From: an uncultured Lachnospiraceae bacterium
Lineage (GTDB): Bacteria > Bacillota > Clostridia > Lachnospirales > Lachnospiraceae
NCBI GenBank assembly: GCA_910578115.1
Contig: CAJTPO010000002.1
Span: 62,001 to 126,000, forward strand
DNA length: 64,000 nucleotides
Reading direction: 5' to 3'
Under the pieces are notes generated by a model. That model saw only the letters and a program-made list of their open reading frames with translations. It was not told the DNA's origin and made no database searches. The position numbers were made by a program, and so were the translations under genes. Shown piece after piece: positions 35,941-43,339 of this stretch (position 1 is its first letter; every line of letters begins with the position of its first letter).

Positions 35941-35962
35941 AGAAAAGAGATAGGAGAACAGT

Positions 35963-36916
35963 ATGAGTGAGAGTGGATTAAAATGGAACGAACCCTGGAT
36001 CGTGCAGCGTGCCGACCCATATGTATACCGCCATACGGACGGAACATACTATTTTACCGCTTCCGTTCCGGCTTATGACAGTATCGTGCTGCGCCATGCG
36101 GATACGCTGGCGGGGCTGGCAGAGGCGGAAGAGACGGTGGTATGGAGAAAACATAAAAGCGGTCCTATGAGCGAGCATGTCTGGGCACCGGAACTGCATT
36201 TTCTGGACGGGAAGTGGTATCTTTATTTTGCGGCCGGTGAGGCGGAAGATATCTGGGAGATCAGGCCTTATGTGCTGGAATGCGGGGACGTGGATCCGAT
36301 TACGGGACGATGGAGCGAGAAGGGGAAGATGCAGTGTGCCGATGAGGATCCGTTTTCCTTCCGGGGATTCTCTCTGGATGCAACGGTCTTTGAGAATAAG
36401 GGCGAATATTACTATGTATGGGCGGAAAAGGTCGGTGTCGGTAAGCAGATTTCCAACCTGTATATTGCCCGGATGGAGAGCCCTTGGAAATTGCAGACCG
36501 TGCAGGTGCTTCTGACGACGCCGGACTATGATTGGGAGCGAGTGGGATTCTGGGTGAATGAGGGGCCTGCAGTGGTGAAACGGGACGGGAAGATCTTCCT
36601 TACCTATTCTGCCAGTGAGACGGGGACAGCGTATTGCATGGGAATGTTGACGGCGGATGAGGATACCGATCTTCTTGACCCGCTTTCCTGGAAGAAGGAG
36701 CGCCATCCGGTGCTGACCAGTGAGGAACGGAAGGGAATCTACGGGCCTGGCCATAATTCTTTTACCACGGATGAAGACGGCAATACGGTGATGGTGTACC
36801 ATGCCAGAACGGAGAGTGAGATCGTAGGAAATCCGCTCTATAATCCGAACCGGCATGCCATGCTGATGAAAGTGAAATGGGATGCTAAGGGAAGGCCGGT
36901 ATTTTCCTTTGAGTAG
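35963..36916 (+). CDS. GH43 exo-acting arabinofuranosidase-like enzyme (GH43_26 type)
   Basis: A 317-residue five-bladed propeller enzyme without signal peptide. Triad candidates are Asp18 in RADPY, Asp in SLDATVF (about residue 139) and Glu in WVNEGPAVV (about residue 199). The pattern HVWAPELHFLDGKWYLYF and GPGHNSFTTDEDGN match the GH43 subfamily that removes alpha-1,5-linked arabinose. The subfamily assignment is from memory of these motifs. It would act in the cytoplasm on arabinan or arabinoxylan fragments. AGGAG precedes the ATG. The HTH regulator gene lies 70-120 bases downstream in the same direction. Confidence 0.85.
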   Translation: MSESGLKWNEPWIVQRADPYVYRHTDGTYYFTASVPAYDSIVLRHADTLAGLAEAEETVVWRKHKSGPMSEHVWAPELHFLDGKWYLYFAAGEAEDIWEIRPYVLECGDVDPITGRWSEKGKMQCADEDPFSFRGFSLDATVFENKGEYYYVWAEKVGVGKQISNLYIARMESPWKLQTVQVLLTTPDYDWERVGFWVNEGPAVVKRDGKIFLTYSASETGTAYCMGMLTADEDTDLLDPLSWKKERHPVLTSEERKGIYGPGHNSFTTDEDGNTVMVYHARTESEIVGNPLYNPNRHAMLMKVKWDAKGRPVFSFE

Positions 36917-37019
36917 GACGGGATGTGAGAAGAGGGCCTGAAAGTGATACAGCGATGGATTGCCCGCCGGATATGGAGGGGGAGGTAAATGAATAGTACT
37001 TTAGATGTATCTAAAACAT

Positions 37020-37029
37020 GGGGGGGGGG
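37020..37029 (+). repeat. G10 tract at the start of the HTH regulator gene
   Basis: Ten consecutive G lie between a strong ribosome site (GGAGGGGGAGG, 36975-36985) with ATG 36989 and the body of the regulator. From ATG 36989 the reading meets a stop at 37040 as sequenced. With one extra G, or two fewer, the same ATG would read straight into the regulator. Confidence 0.85.
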
Positions 37030-37038
37030 AATTCCAAG

Positions 37039-37977
37039 ATGATGTATATCAAGAATCTGGAAGACGGGGTGGAGTTGTTCAAGGCTCTGGGGTCTGAACT
37101 GCGGGTGAACATTATCCGTTTTCTGCTTAAAAATAGAGAGATGAATATGAATGAAATTGCCACCAGCCTGAACATTACCAGCGGTGCACTTACCAGCCAT
37201 ATCAAGAAGCTGGAGGATGTAGGATTAATCCAGGTGCGCGTTGATGTCGGCGGACACGGCAACCAGAAGGTCTTTCGGGTGGCGCAGGAGCGGCTGTTGG
37301 TGGACATTGTACCCGCGGAGGAAGAGAGTAATGTGGGCTTTTATGAGGCGGAGGTGCCTGTGGGGCAGTACAGCAATTACAGTGTGTACCCGACCTGCGG
37401 TATTGCCACAACTTCGTCATTGATCGGAGAGGTGGATGATTCCCGCTATTTTGCCCATCCCGACCGAATCAATGCTGGTATCTTATGGTTTACCAAAGGA
37501 TATGTGGAGTATCTGATTCCCAATGTACTGCCGGTGGCACAGAAGATCGACGAAATCACTTTTTCTATGGAACTTTCCAGTGAAGCTCCCGGTGTCAACA
37601 GTAACTGGCCGTCGGATATCTCTTTCTGCCTGAACGATGAGCCCATCGGGATTTGGACTTCGCCTGGGGACTTTGGGGATGTGCGCGGCATCTTTACACC
37701 GGACTGGTGGTTTCCGAACTGGAACCAATACGGACTGTTAAAGATGCTGGTCATCAACAGACAGGGAACGTTTATAGACGGATTGAAAATATCGGATGTC
37801 TCATTGGAACATTTCGGGCTGGATTATAAGAGTACGATCCGATTGAAAATGGAAGTGCGGGAAGACGCGGTGCATGTGGGCGGGATGACCCTGTTTGGAA
37901 GCGGATTCGGCAACTACGGGCAGGGCATCCGGGTGCGGATGCGCTACAGCCCGATGGACGGATGCAAAGGTAATTGA
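37039..37977 (+). CDS. ArsR-type HTH regulator with long C-terminal domain
   Basis: A 312-residue protein from ATG 37039. The N-terminal winged helix covers about residues 8-85 (FKALGSELRVNIIRFLLKNR, MNEIATSLNITSGALTSHIK). The remaining about 210 residues form a beta-rich domain of unknown fold (WFTKGYVEYLIPN, WTSPGDFGDVRGIFTPDWWF, FGNYGQGIRVRMRYSP) that may bind a sugar. Regulators of this shape occur beside arabinofuranosidase genes, so control of the neighbouring GH43 genes is likely (inference). The start is uncertain: ATG 37018 and 37042 are also in frame, and translation may instead depend on the G10 tract. Confidence 0.8.
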   Translation: MMYIKNLEDGVELFKALGSELRVNIIRFLLKNREMNMNEIATSLNITSGALTSHIKKLEDVGLIQVRVDVGGHGNQKVFRVAQERLLVDIVPAEEESNVGFYEAEVPVGQYSNYSVYPTCGIATTSSLIGEVDDSRYFAHPDRINAGILWFTKGYVEYLIPNVLPVAQKIDEITFSMELSSEAPGVNSNWPSDISFCLNDEPIGIWTSPGDFGDVRGIFTPDWWFPNWNQYGLLKMLVINRQGTFIDGLKISDVSLEHFGLDYKSTIRLKMEVREDAVHVGGMTLFGSGFGNYGQGIRVRMRYSPMDGCKGN

Positions 37978-37989
37978 GAGAGAAAGAAA

Positions 37990-38033
37990 AGAACAGCGGT
38001 TTGTGCGGTCAGGCGTAAACTGCTGTTCTTTTT
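37990..38033. terminator. Bidirectional terminator
   Basis: AGAACAGC(GGTTT) pairs with (TAAAC)TGCTGTTCT followed by TTTTT, between the regulator and the convergent NIF3-like gene. Confidence 0.75.
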
Positions 38034-38052
38034 GCGAAGCAGATTTACTTTC

Positions 38053-38874
38053 TTAGAGGTAACCGAAAGGTTCCTTCGCGTCGATAAAGGTGATCGGGAA
38101 GTCCGAAAATCTTTCCTGCAGCCATTTTTCCATATATTTCATGCCAAATTCCTCGCTTCTCTCGTGTCCGAGAGTGAGCATTCCCTTGTTGAAGCCCATC
38201 TGGTAAGCGTCATTCAGATAAGCGCAGATGGTCCACTCCGTGATATCGCCCACCACCATCAGATCCAGTCTGTCGCGCTCCATCACCTGCATCGGCATCA
38301 CTTCCACGCCCAGACCCAGGCTTCCGCCGCCGACCAGAATGCCGACTCTGCGCACCTTCATGTCCGGAGAACCGATGATCTGAATCGTATCCATATGAAA
38401 GATATCTTTAAATTCTTCGGCAAGTTTTCGCAGTGTCGTCTCAGGGATTTCATAGATCCAGGGCTGCGGCTCGTCTTTTTGCAGATATTCGCGCCAGCCC
38501 AACGCTTCTATCAGTCCTTCGTAGATGTAATCGATCTCGGAGCCCATGTGCATATGATCGTGGAGCCGCCAGATCGTGATGCCGTGATCTTCCAGATATT
38601 TTTTCTTTGCCAGATAGATGCTGTCATTTTCGCACCAGTCGGTCTTATCCAGTCCGTTAAACCAGGTGGGCTCATGGGTGATGATGAAGTTCCTGCCCTG
38701 CCTTACTGCTTCCTGGATCACGTCGAAGGTTGCCATGAAGGTAGTAGCCACCCCTGTGACTTCCTGATCTGGGCTGCCGATGGAAATGATGTCACAGGTG
38801 GGCTCGATCTTCGCCCCGCCGCACATATCTGCGAGTATCTTGTCAATTACCTGCTGTACCGTCCATTTTTTCAT
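38053..38874 (-). CDS. NIF3-like dinuclear metal-centre protein
   Basis: A 273-residue protein of the NIF3/DUF34 family. Metal-binding motifs are FIITHEPTWFNG, RLHDHMHMGSEID and a late GHERSEEFG; the middle LVGGGSLGLGVEVM resembles the family's second half. The cellular role of NIF3 proteins is not settled; a metal-dependent hydrolase is the usual guess. This copy differs from typical NIF3 (ITHHP) by having HEP, and sits inside a sugar locus, so it may be a paralogue acting on a sugar or nucleotide conjugate (inference). GAGAGG lies before the start on the minus strand. Confidence 0.8.
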   Translation of the reverse strand: MKKWTVQQVIDKILADMCGGAKIEPTCDIISIGSPDQEVTGVATTFMATFDVIQEAVRQGRNFIITHEPTWFNGLDKTDWCENDSIYLAKKKYLEDHGITIWRLHDHMHMGSEIDYIYEGLIEALGWREYLQKDEPQPWIYEIPETTLRKLAEEFKDIFHMDTIQIIGSPDMKVRRVGILVGGGSLGLGVEVMPMQVMERDRLDLMVVGDITEWTICAYLNDAYQMGFNKGMLTLGHERSEEFGMKYMEKWLQERFSDFPITFIDAKEPFGYL

Positions 38875-39348
38875 AAGTCAAACCTCTCCTTTGCGCCAAT
38901 CACTGTTATTGTGTCTGTGAGATGATGCCGGGGCTGCGCCTGACATCATAAGGTTATTTTAACAGAAAAGTTTCAGGATGTATCATTTTTAAAAACATCT
39001 TTTGCTTATGCTGTATCCACTTGTGATTGCTGTTTTGGATGTCGGAAAAGGATTGTGAAACAGAACTGGATTGCTGAAGAAATAAATCGTGATTACATGG
39101 AGTTGAAGGTTATCAGTCACGGTGCCCTGCATTCCGCTGCAAGGGTATTGAGTGCGTAGTACTCGTCAATAACTTTACGGTTTCGGTTGAAGGAATGGTC
39201 TGTCTGCTTCGTGTTGCACTCGTTGACTTATCGAGATCTCTTCTTATATAATTTAAATAGTTTTATTTTGTGATCAATGAGTCAAGTGCCGCGCTTAATG
39301 CCAGTCGAAGGCTGGCTTGAGCAGATAGATCGGAGAAAGAGGGGCGTT
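38875..39348. other. Divergent region between NIF3-like and AraC-GH39 genes
   Basis: About 470 bases with the AraC-GH39 promoter at 39223-39252 and no other supported feature. The frame of the AraC gene is open back to an ATG at 39277, but that start has no ribosome site. Confidence 0.5.
39223..39252 (+). promoter_or_regulatory. Promoter of the AraC-GH39 regulator
   Basis: TTGACT (39223-39228) and TATAAT (39247-39252) with an 18-base gap. Confidence 0.6.
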
Positions 39349-41853
39349 ATGGAAGAGATTCGTTTTGAACCCGATTGCAATACATCTATTCCTCATTTTC
39401 ACAGTGAGATGGAGATCTTATATGTTCTATCCGGCCGAATCGCCATTATCGGCTCCGGTTACAATTACGTTCTTGAGCCGGAGGACTTTATTGTTCTGAA
39501 TCCTTATGAGCATCATGAATTGTATGCGGAGGCGGGATGTCACACCATATCCGGTTATGTTTCTCCGGATCTGTTTCAACAATCCCGGTTGGGACGTGTT
39601 GTCTGCTGCAGCAGGGATGTTTCCGGTCAGTCAGAGTATGCTGCGCTGATCCGTGTCAGGCTGGCCATGCTTTTTAAATATCATCTGGGAGAACCTTCCC
39701 CTTCCAGGAAGCTTTATGTTTTAAGCCAGCTTTTCGGGCTGCTTGCCATATTGAAAGCGCAGTTTGAAGTGTCCGGCGATCACTTTCAGGCATCCGGCAG
39801 GGACGCGGATCGGATGCAGGAAGTGCTGACCTATCTGAGCATGCATTTTCATGAAAACATTACCATGCAGGAGGTGGCCGACCGCGTCTACATCTCCAAG
39901 AGCCATCTTTCGCGGGAATTCCAGAAACATATGGGCATTTCCTTTTCCGATTATCTGCGTCGGCTTCGTTTAAACCGTGTCGCATATCTTCTGTCACACA
40001 GCGAAAAAACGATTACGGAGATTGCATTGGACTGTGGGTTTTCCAACATCAATACCATGATCATCAATTTTCATGAAGAGTATGGCGAAACACCGGGCGT
40101 CTATCACAAGCGGCATTATCGAAAGAGTGCCGGTGCATTTGATGTGCCCCGGCCTGATAACAGACAGGAAGAACATCCTGCAGATATCATCTCGTGTATG
40201 AATCTGCTGAAACATGCGGCAGCGGAAGAAGTGATGCGGCCTTTGGATAAGAAACAGCAGGAAAACGTTTCCGTACAGGTGAGCCTTCGTGAAGATGGCG
40301 GGAAGCTCTGTCTGCGGCATAATGACACGATAAGCATTGGTTGGGCTAATTCCCTGATGAGCAAGTCCATTCACACAGTATTGCAGCGGGCCGTCAGGGA
40401 GATCGGTTTCCGCTATATCCGTTTTCACGGTATTTTGGATGACGTTATGGATCTATATCATGAGCGGGAAGACGGTAGGCCCTGGTTGAGTTTTACTTAT
40501 ATGGACATTGCGCTGGACGAGATCGTGGATCTTGGTTTGAAACCTTTCTTTGAATTTAGTTATATGCCTCGCAGACTGGCGGAGCATACGAACAATATTT
40601 TCGGAGCCTCCTGTATTGCATTGCCCGGAACGCCTGAGGCTTTGGAGAAATGGGGGTTTTTGGTAGAGACGGTAATGAACCATCTGCTGGAACGGTACGG
40701 GTATGAGGAGGTGCGGCAATGGCGCTTTGCACCGATTAATGCCCTCTATATTTCTTATGGGGTGTTTACGGCAGACAAATACCTTGCTTATTACGAAAAA
40801 ACCTATCGCGGTATCCGCGGCTGCCTGCCGGAGGCCTCCATATATGGTTTCGGGCTGGATACCGGCTTTATTGTGTTGGACGGGCCGGTGCTTTTCGAGC
40901 ATCTGTTAGATCATTGCCGCAGGCATGACTGTCTGCCGGATGCATTTACGTTCCAGTGCTTTGGATGCGATTATTCCAAAGTTCCCCGGAGCAGGACCGA
41001 AGACAGTATTTCCTCCGAGGCCGACAGAATGACCGGGGAGCCGGCTGCTGTCAGCGCGGATCCGGATATCTTAAAGCATGAGATTGCAGGGTGCAGGGAA
41101 ATCATGCAGAGGCAGGGGCTTTTAAAATGCCCGATTCACGTATGTGAATGGAATTCTACCATCTGGCAGAATGACCTTGGAAACGATACTTGCTTCAAAG
41201 CTGCTTTTATCATGAAAAATATCCTGGAAAACTGTGAAGACGTGACGGGTATCTCCTATACCCATTTGACGGATCTTTCCGATCGCCGTGTCATCAACTC
41301 AAGCCTCTATCACGGCGGCTATGGCCTGCTCACCTACAATGGCATTCCCAAAGCCGGTTATTTCGCCTATCAGCTGTTGACCATGCTGCAGAAGGAAATG
41401 GGGATCGTGTCGGCCAGAGGAGAAGGGTATCTTGTTACCCGCTCGGAAGATTACAAGAGAATTCAGATCGTTCTCTATCACTACTGCCATTATGACAGTA
41501 CAAATCACATAGACAGGATGCTCTCGGTGGAAGAACAGCATTCGGTGGATCGTTATTATGGATTTGAACAAAAAGGGGCAAAGAGCTTTCGGTTTACGTT
41601 GACGGATCTGCCGGAGGGCGCATATATGAAACGGACTTTTACCATCAACCGGGAACATGGGAGCAGCTACGACGTCTGGATGCATCTGGGGGCACCGGAG
41701 TTCCGGGGACGGCAGCAGACGGATTATCTGAACAACATAAGCAGCTTTCAGATTCATTACGAACCGCTGCGCATCACTGATTCCGGAGAATGGATTTTTT
41801 CTGCAGTATTGGATGAACATGAAGTAAGGTTGATCTTGATCGACAGGAAATGA
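39349..41853 (+). CDS. AraC-family regulator fused to a degenerate GH39 domain
   Basis: An 834-residue cytoplasmic protein from ATG 39349 (AGAGGGG upstream). The cupin-type AraC arm is about 1-130 (HFHSEMEILYVLSGRI). The double helix-turn-helix is about 155-255 (TMQEVADRVYISKSHLSREF, ITEIALDCGFSNINTMIINF). A GH39 xylosidase-like barrel follows (about 320-790). The expected acid/base segment (WNEPN in enzymes) reads W458-R-F-A-P-I-N-A-L, so the glutamate is alanine, while the nucleophile-type segment HVCEWNST is kept. This suggests a sugar-sensing rather than hydrolytic domain (inference). It probably controls the esterase and symporter genes downstream. Confidence 0.85.
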   Translation: MEEIRFEPDCNTSIPHFHSEMEILYVLSGRIAIIGSGYNYVLEPEDFIVLNPYEHHELYAEAGCHTISGYVSPDLFQQSRLGRVVCCSRDVSGQSEYAALIRVRLAMLFKYHLGEPSPSRKLYVLSQLFGLLAILKAQFEVSGDHFQASGRDADRMQEVLTYLSMHFHENITMQEVADRVYISKSHLSREFQKHMGISFSDYLRRLRLNRVAYLLSHSEKTITEIALDCGFSNINTMIINFHEEYGETPGVYHKRHYRKSAGAFDVPRPDNRQEEHPADIISCMNLLKHAAAEEVMRPLDKKQQENVSVQVSLREDGGKLCLRHNDTISIGWANSLMSKSIHTVLQRAVREIGFRYIRFHGILDDVMDLYHEREDGRPWLSFTYMDIALDEIVDLGLKPFFEFSYMPRRLAEHTNNIFGASCIALPGTPEALEKWGFLVETVMNHLLERYGYEEVRQWRFAPINALYISYGVFTADKYLAYYEKTYRGIRGCLPEASIYGFGLDTGFIVLDGPVLFEHLLDHCRRHDCLPDAFTFQCFGCDYSKVPRSRTEDSISSEADRMTGEPAAVSADPDILKHEIAGCREIMQRQGLLKCPIHVCEWNSTIWQNDLGNDTCFKAAFIMKNILENCEDVTGISYTHLTDLSDRRVINSSLYHGGYGLLTYNGIPKAGYFAYQLLTMLQKEMGIVSARGEGYLVTRSEDYKRIQIVLYHYCHYDSTNHIDRMLSVEEQHSVDRYYGFEQKGAKSFRFTLTDLPEGAYMKRTFTINREHGSSYDVWMHLGAPEFRGRQQTDYLNNISSFQIHYEPLRITDSGEWIFSAVLDEHEVRLILIDRK

Positions 41854-42094
41854 TCATCACGATTTTACTACGTAAAAATCACGATTTGTTTCGCAGTTTG
41901 GCGATGCAGATCGTGTTTCTGTGTACATTAGAAATCATTTGGTATACACTGTCTGCCCGGGCGGATAGGCGGGAGAGGACAGTTTCGGTATAATGATCTA
42001 CATAAAGATATGCGGATTCCGGATCGGGAATCGGTTCGGGATAGAGATACATGTAACGGAGAAATGAAAATCCAGTGGTTACATGGAGAGTAAG
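41854..42094. other. Gene-free stretch before the leader unit
   Basis: Contains a hairpin CACGAT...ATCGTG (around 41880-41915) overlapping a short direct repeat ATCACGATTT, perhaps the terminator region of the AraC-GH39 gene. Otherwise nothing I can name. Confidence 0.4.
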
Positions 42095-42265
42095 GTTGAA
42101 TAAATTCTCTGATGAGCAATTTAGTTCAACAAACTGAACAAGTTCAGTTGGAATTTGTGCCGAGGCGTCACAAATTCTATTGATCGCAGAGCAAAATCGG
42201 AGTATTCCTTCGGAAAACTCCTAAATTCTGCTCGCGTCCTCAGCGTAAAACGCTTCGGAATGGAA
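42095..42265 (+). repeat. Hairpin leader unit before the esterase gene (site 5)
   Basis: Ordered hairpins: GTTGAATAAATT/AATTTAGTTCAAC (42095-42130), AACTGAAC/GTTCAGTT (42132-42149), GAATTTGTG/CACAAATTC (42151-42177) and a long GCAGAGCAAAAT...TTCTGCTC (42186-42233). They are followed by the CGCTTCGGAATGGAAG tail. Here the tail is not the used ribosome site; a separate GGAGG lies at 42284-42288. Same architecture as 17473-17606. Confidence 0.7.
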
Positions 42266-42294
42266 GTAAATATAAAGAAAGAAGGAGGTTTTAC

Positions 42295-43200
42295 ATGGAA
42301 GTAAAGGAATGGACTTACGAAGAACTACCGGAATTTACGGAGGAAGTGGAAGGGGCGCATGTCATTTCCACTACGGGAGATGAGATAGGTGTCACTTATA
42401 TTCCAAATGTAGTGTATGCCGAGATAGACGACATCAAGCTGCATTTGCAGATCTTACAGCCATTTACCCGCAATCAGCCGGAGATGGTCAGCCCTTGTGT
42501 AGTTTTCGTTCAGGGATCGGCATGGATGCCTCAAGATGTCTATGCACAGCTTCCCAGAGTATCGAGGCTCGCTGAGCGGGGTTACGTAACGGCGGTCGTG
42601 GAGTACCGCCATTCCGGAATTGCAGCTTTTCCGGCACAGATCATGGATACCAGGAATGCAGTACGGTTCCTGCGGGCCAATGCGGAGCAGTATCACATCG
42701 ATCCGGACAGAATTGTTGTCTCTGGCGATTCATCGGGCGGTCACACGGCGATGTTTGCCGGTATGATACATGATGATACAGAGAATAATCTCTATCCAGG
42801 TGTTTCTGCGGATGTAAAAGGAATCGTCAATTTCTATGGCAGTACCAGCGTGATGGCGGAAGACTCCAATCCTGTTCAGGTTCTGCATTGTCAGCCGGAC
42901 AGTCCGGAAGGTATGGTGATGGGGCATGTAGATCTGCGGAACAATCTGGAACTGAAGCGGAGATTGTCCGTGGAGTGTAACATTACGGAAGATACCGTGA
43001 TTCCACCGGTCATCATTCTTCATGGGACCAAAGACCGTGTGGTTAACTGCGAAGGCAGCGTGATCTTGTACCGCCAGCTGAAAGAATGTGGCAAAGATGT
43101 ACAGCTGTATCTGATCAAGGGCGCTGACCACGGCGGTGCGGAGTTCTGGACTACAGAAACGCTTGATATTGTTGACAGATTTATCCGCAGCTGCATTTAG
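42295..43200 (+). CDS. Alpha/beta hydrolase, acetyl/feruloyl esterase-like
   Basis: A 301-residue cytoplasmic enzyme of the acetyl-esterase/BD-FAE-like group. The oxyanion region is VFVQGSAWMPQD (in place of the usual HGGG). The nucleophile is VSGDSSGGHTAMFAG, the aspartate is in ILHGTKDRVV and the histidine in GADHGGAEFW. It likely removes acyl substituents from xylan- or pectin-derived sugars. GAAGGAGG gives a strong start at 42295. It is followed 140 bases on by a sugar symporter; that gap holds a large hairpin with arms GCGTATC/GATACGC. Confidence 0.85.
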   Translation: MEVKEWTYEELPEFTEEVEGAHVISTTGDEIGVTYIPNVVYAEIDDIKLHLQILQPFTRNQPEMVSPCVVFVQGSAWMPQDVYAQLPRVSRLAERGYVTAVVEYRHSGIAAFPAQIMDTRNAVRFLRANAEQYHIDPDRIVVSGDSSGGHTAMFAGMIHDDTENNLYPGVSADVKGIVNFYGSTSVMAEDSNPVQVLHCQPDSPEGMVMGHVDLRNNLELKRRLSVECNITEDTVIPPVIILHGTKDRVVNCEGSVILYRQLKECGKDVQLYLIKGADHGGAEFWTTETLDIVDRFIRSCI

Positions 43201-43339
43201 CAGCAGGCACCAGTAAAGGAGATGCGTATCTGATATACATGGTAGAATCTAATTTTGCAGCAAAATGCATGGAACTGCAGCGGATCAGGGACGGATACGC
43301 AGATTCTATGGAATTATACAATAAAGTGAGGGAAAGAAT

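Larger units (their letters stand above)
35052..35962 (+). other. Long AT-rich region with promoter, leader and decayed small frame
   Basis: About 900 bases without a firmly supported gene. A promoter at 35194-35221 would start an RNA whose first 290 bases are very AT-rich and contain CATGCGGGACAATTATCAGGC-like hairpin sequence near 35368-35393. A 69-codon frame (35528-35737) has a ribosome site. A hairpin GAGGGGAG/CTCTCCCTC at 35855-35875 and the promoter of the next gene follow. Confidence 0.5.
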
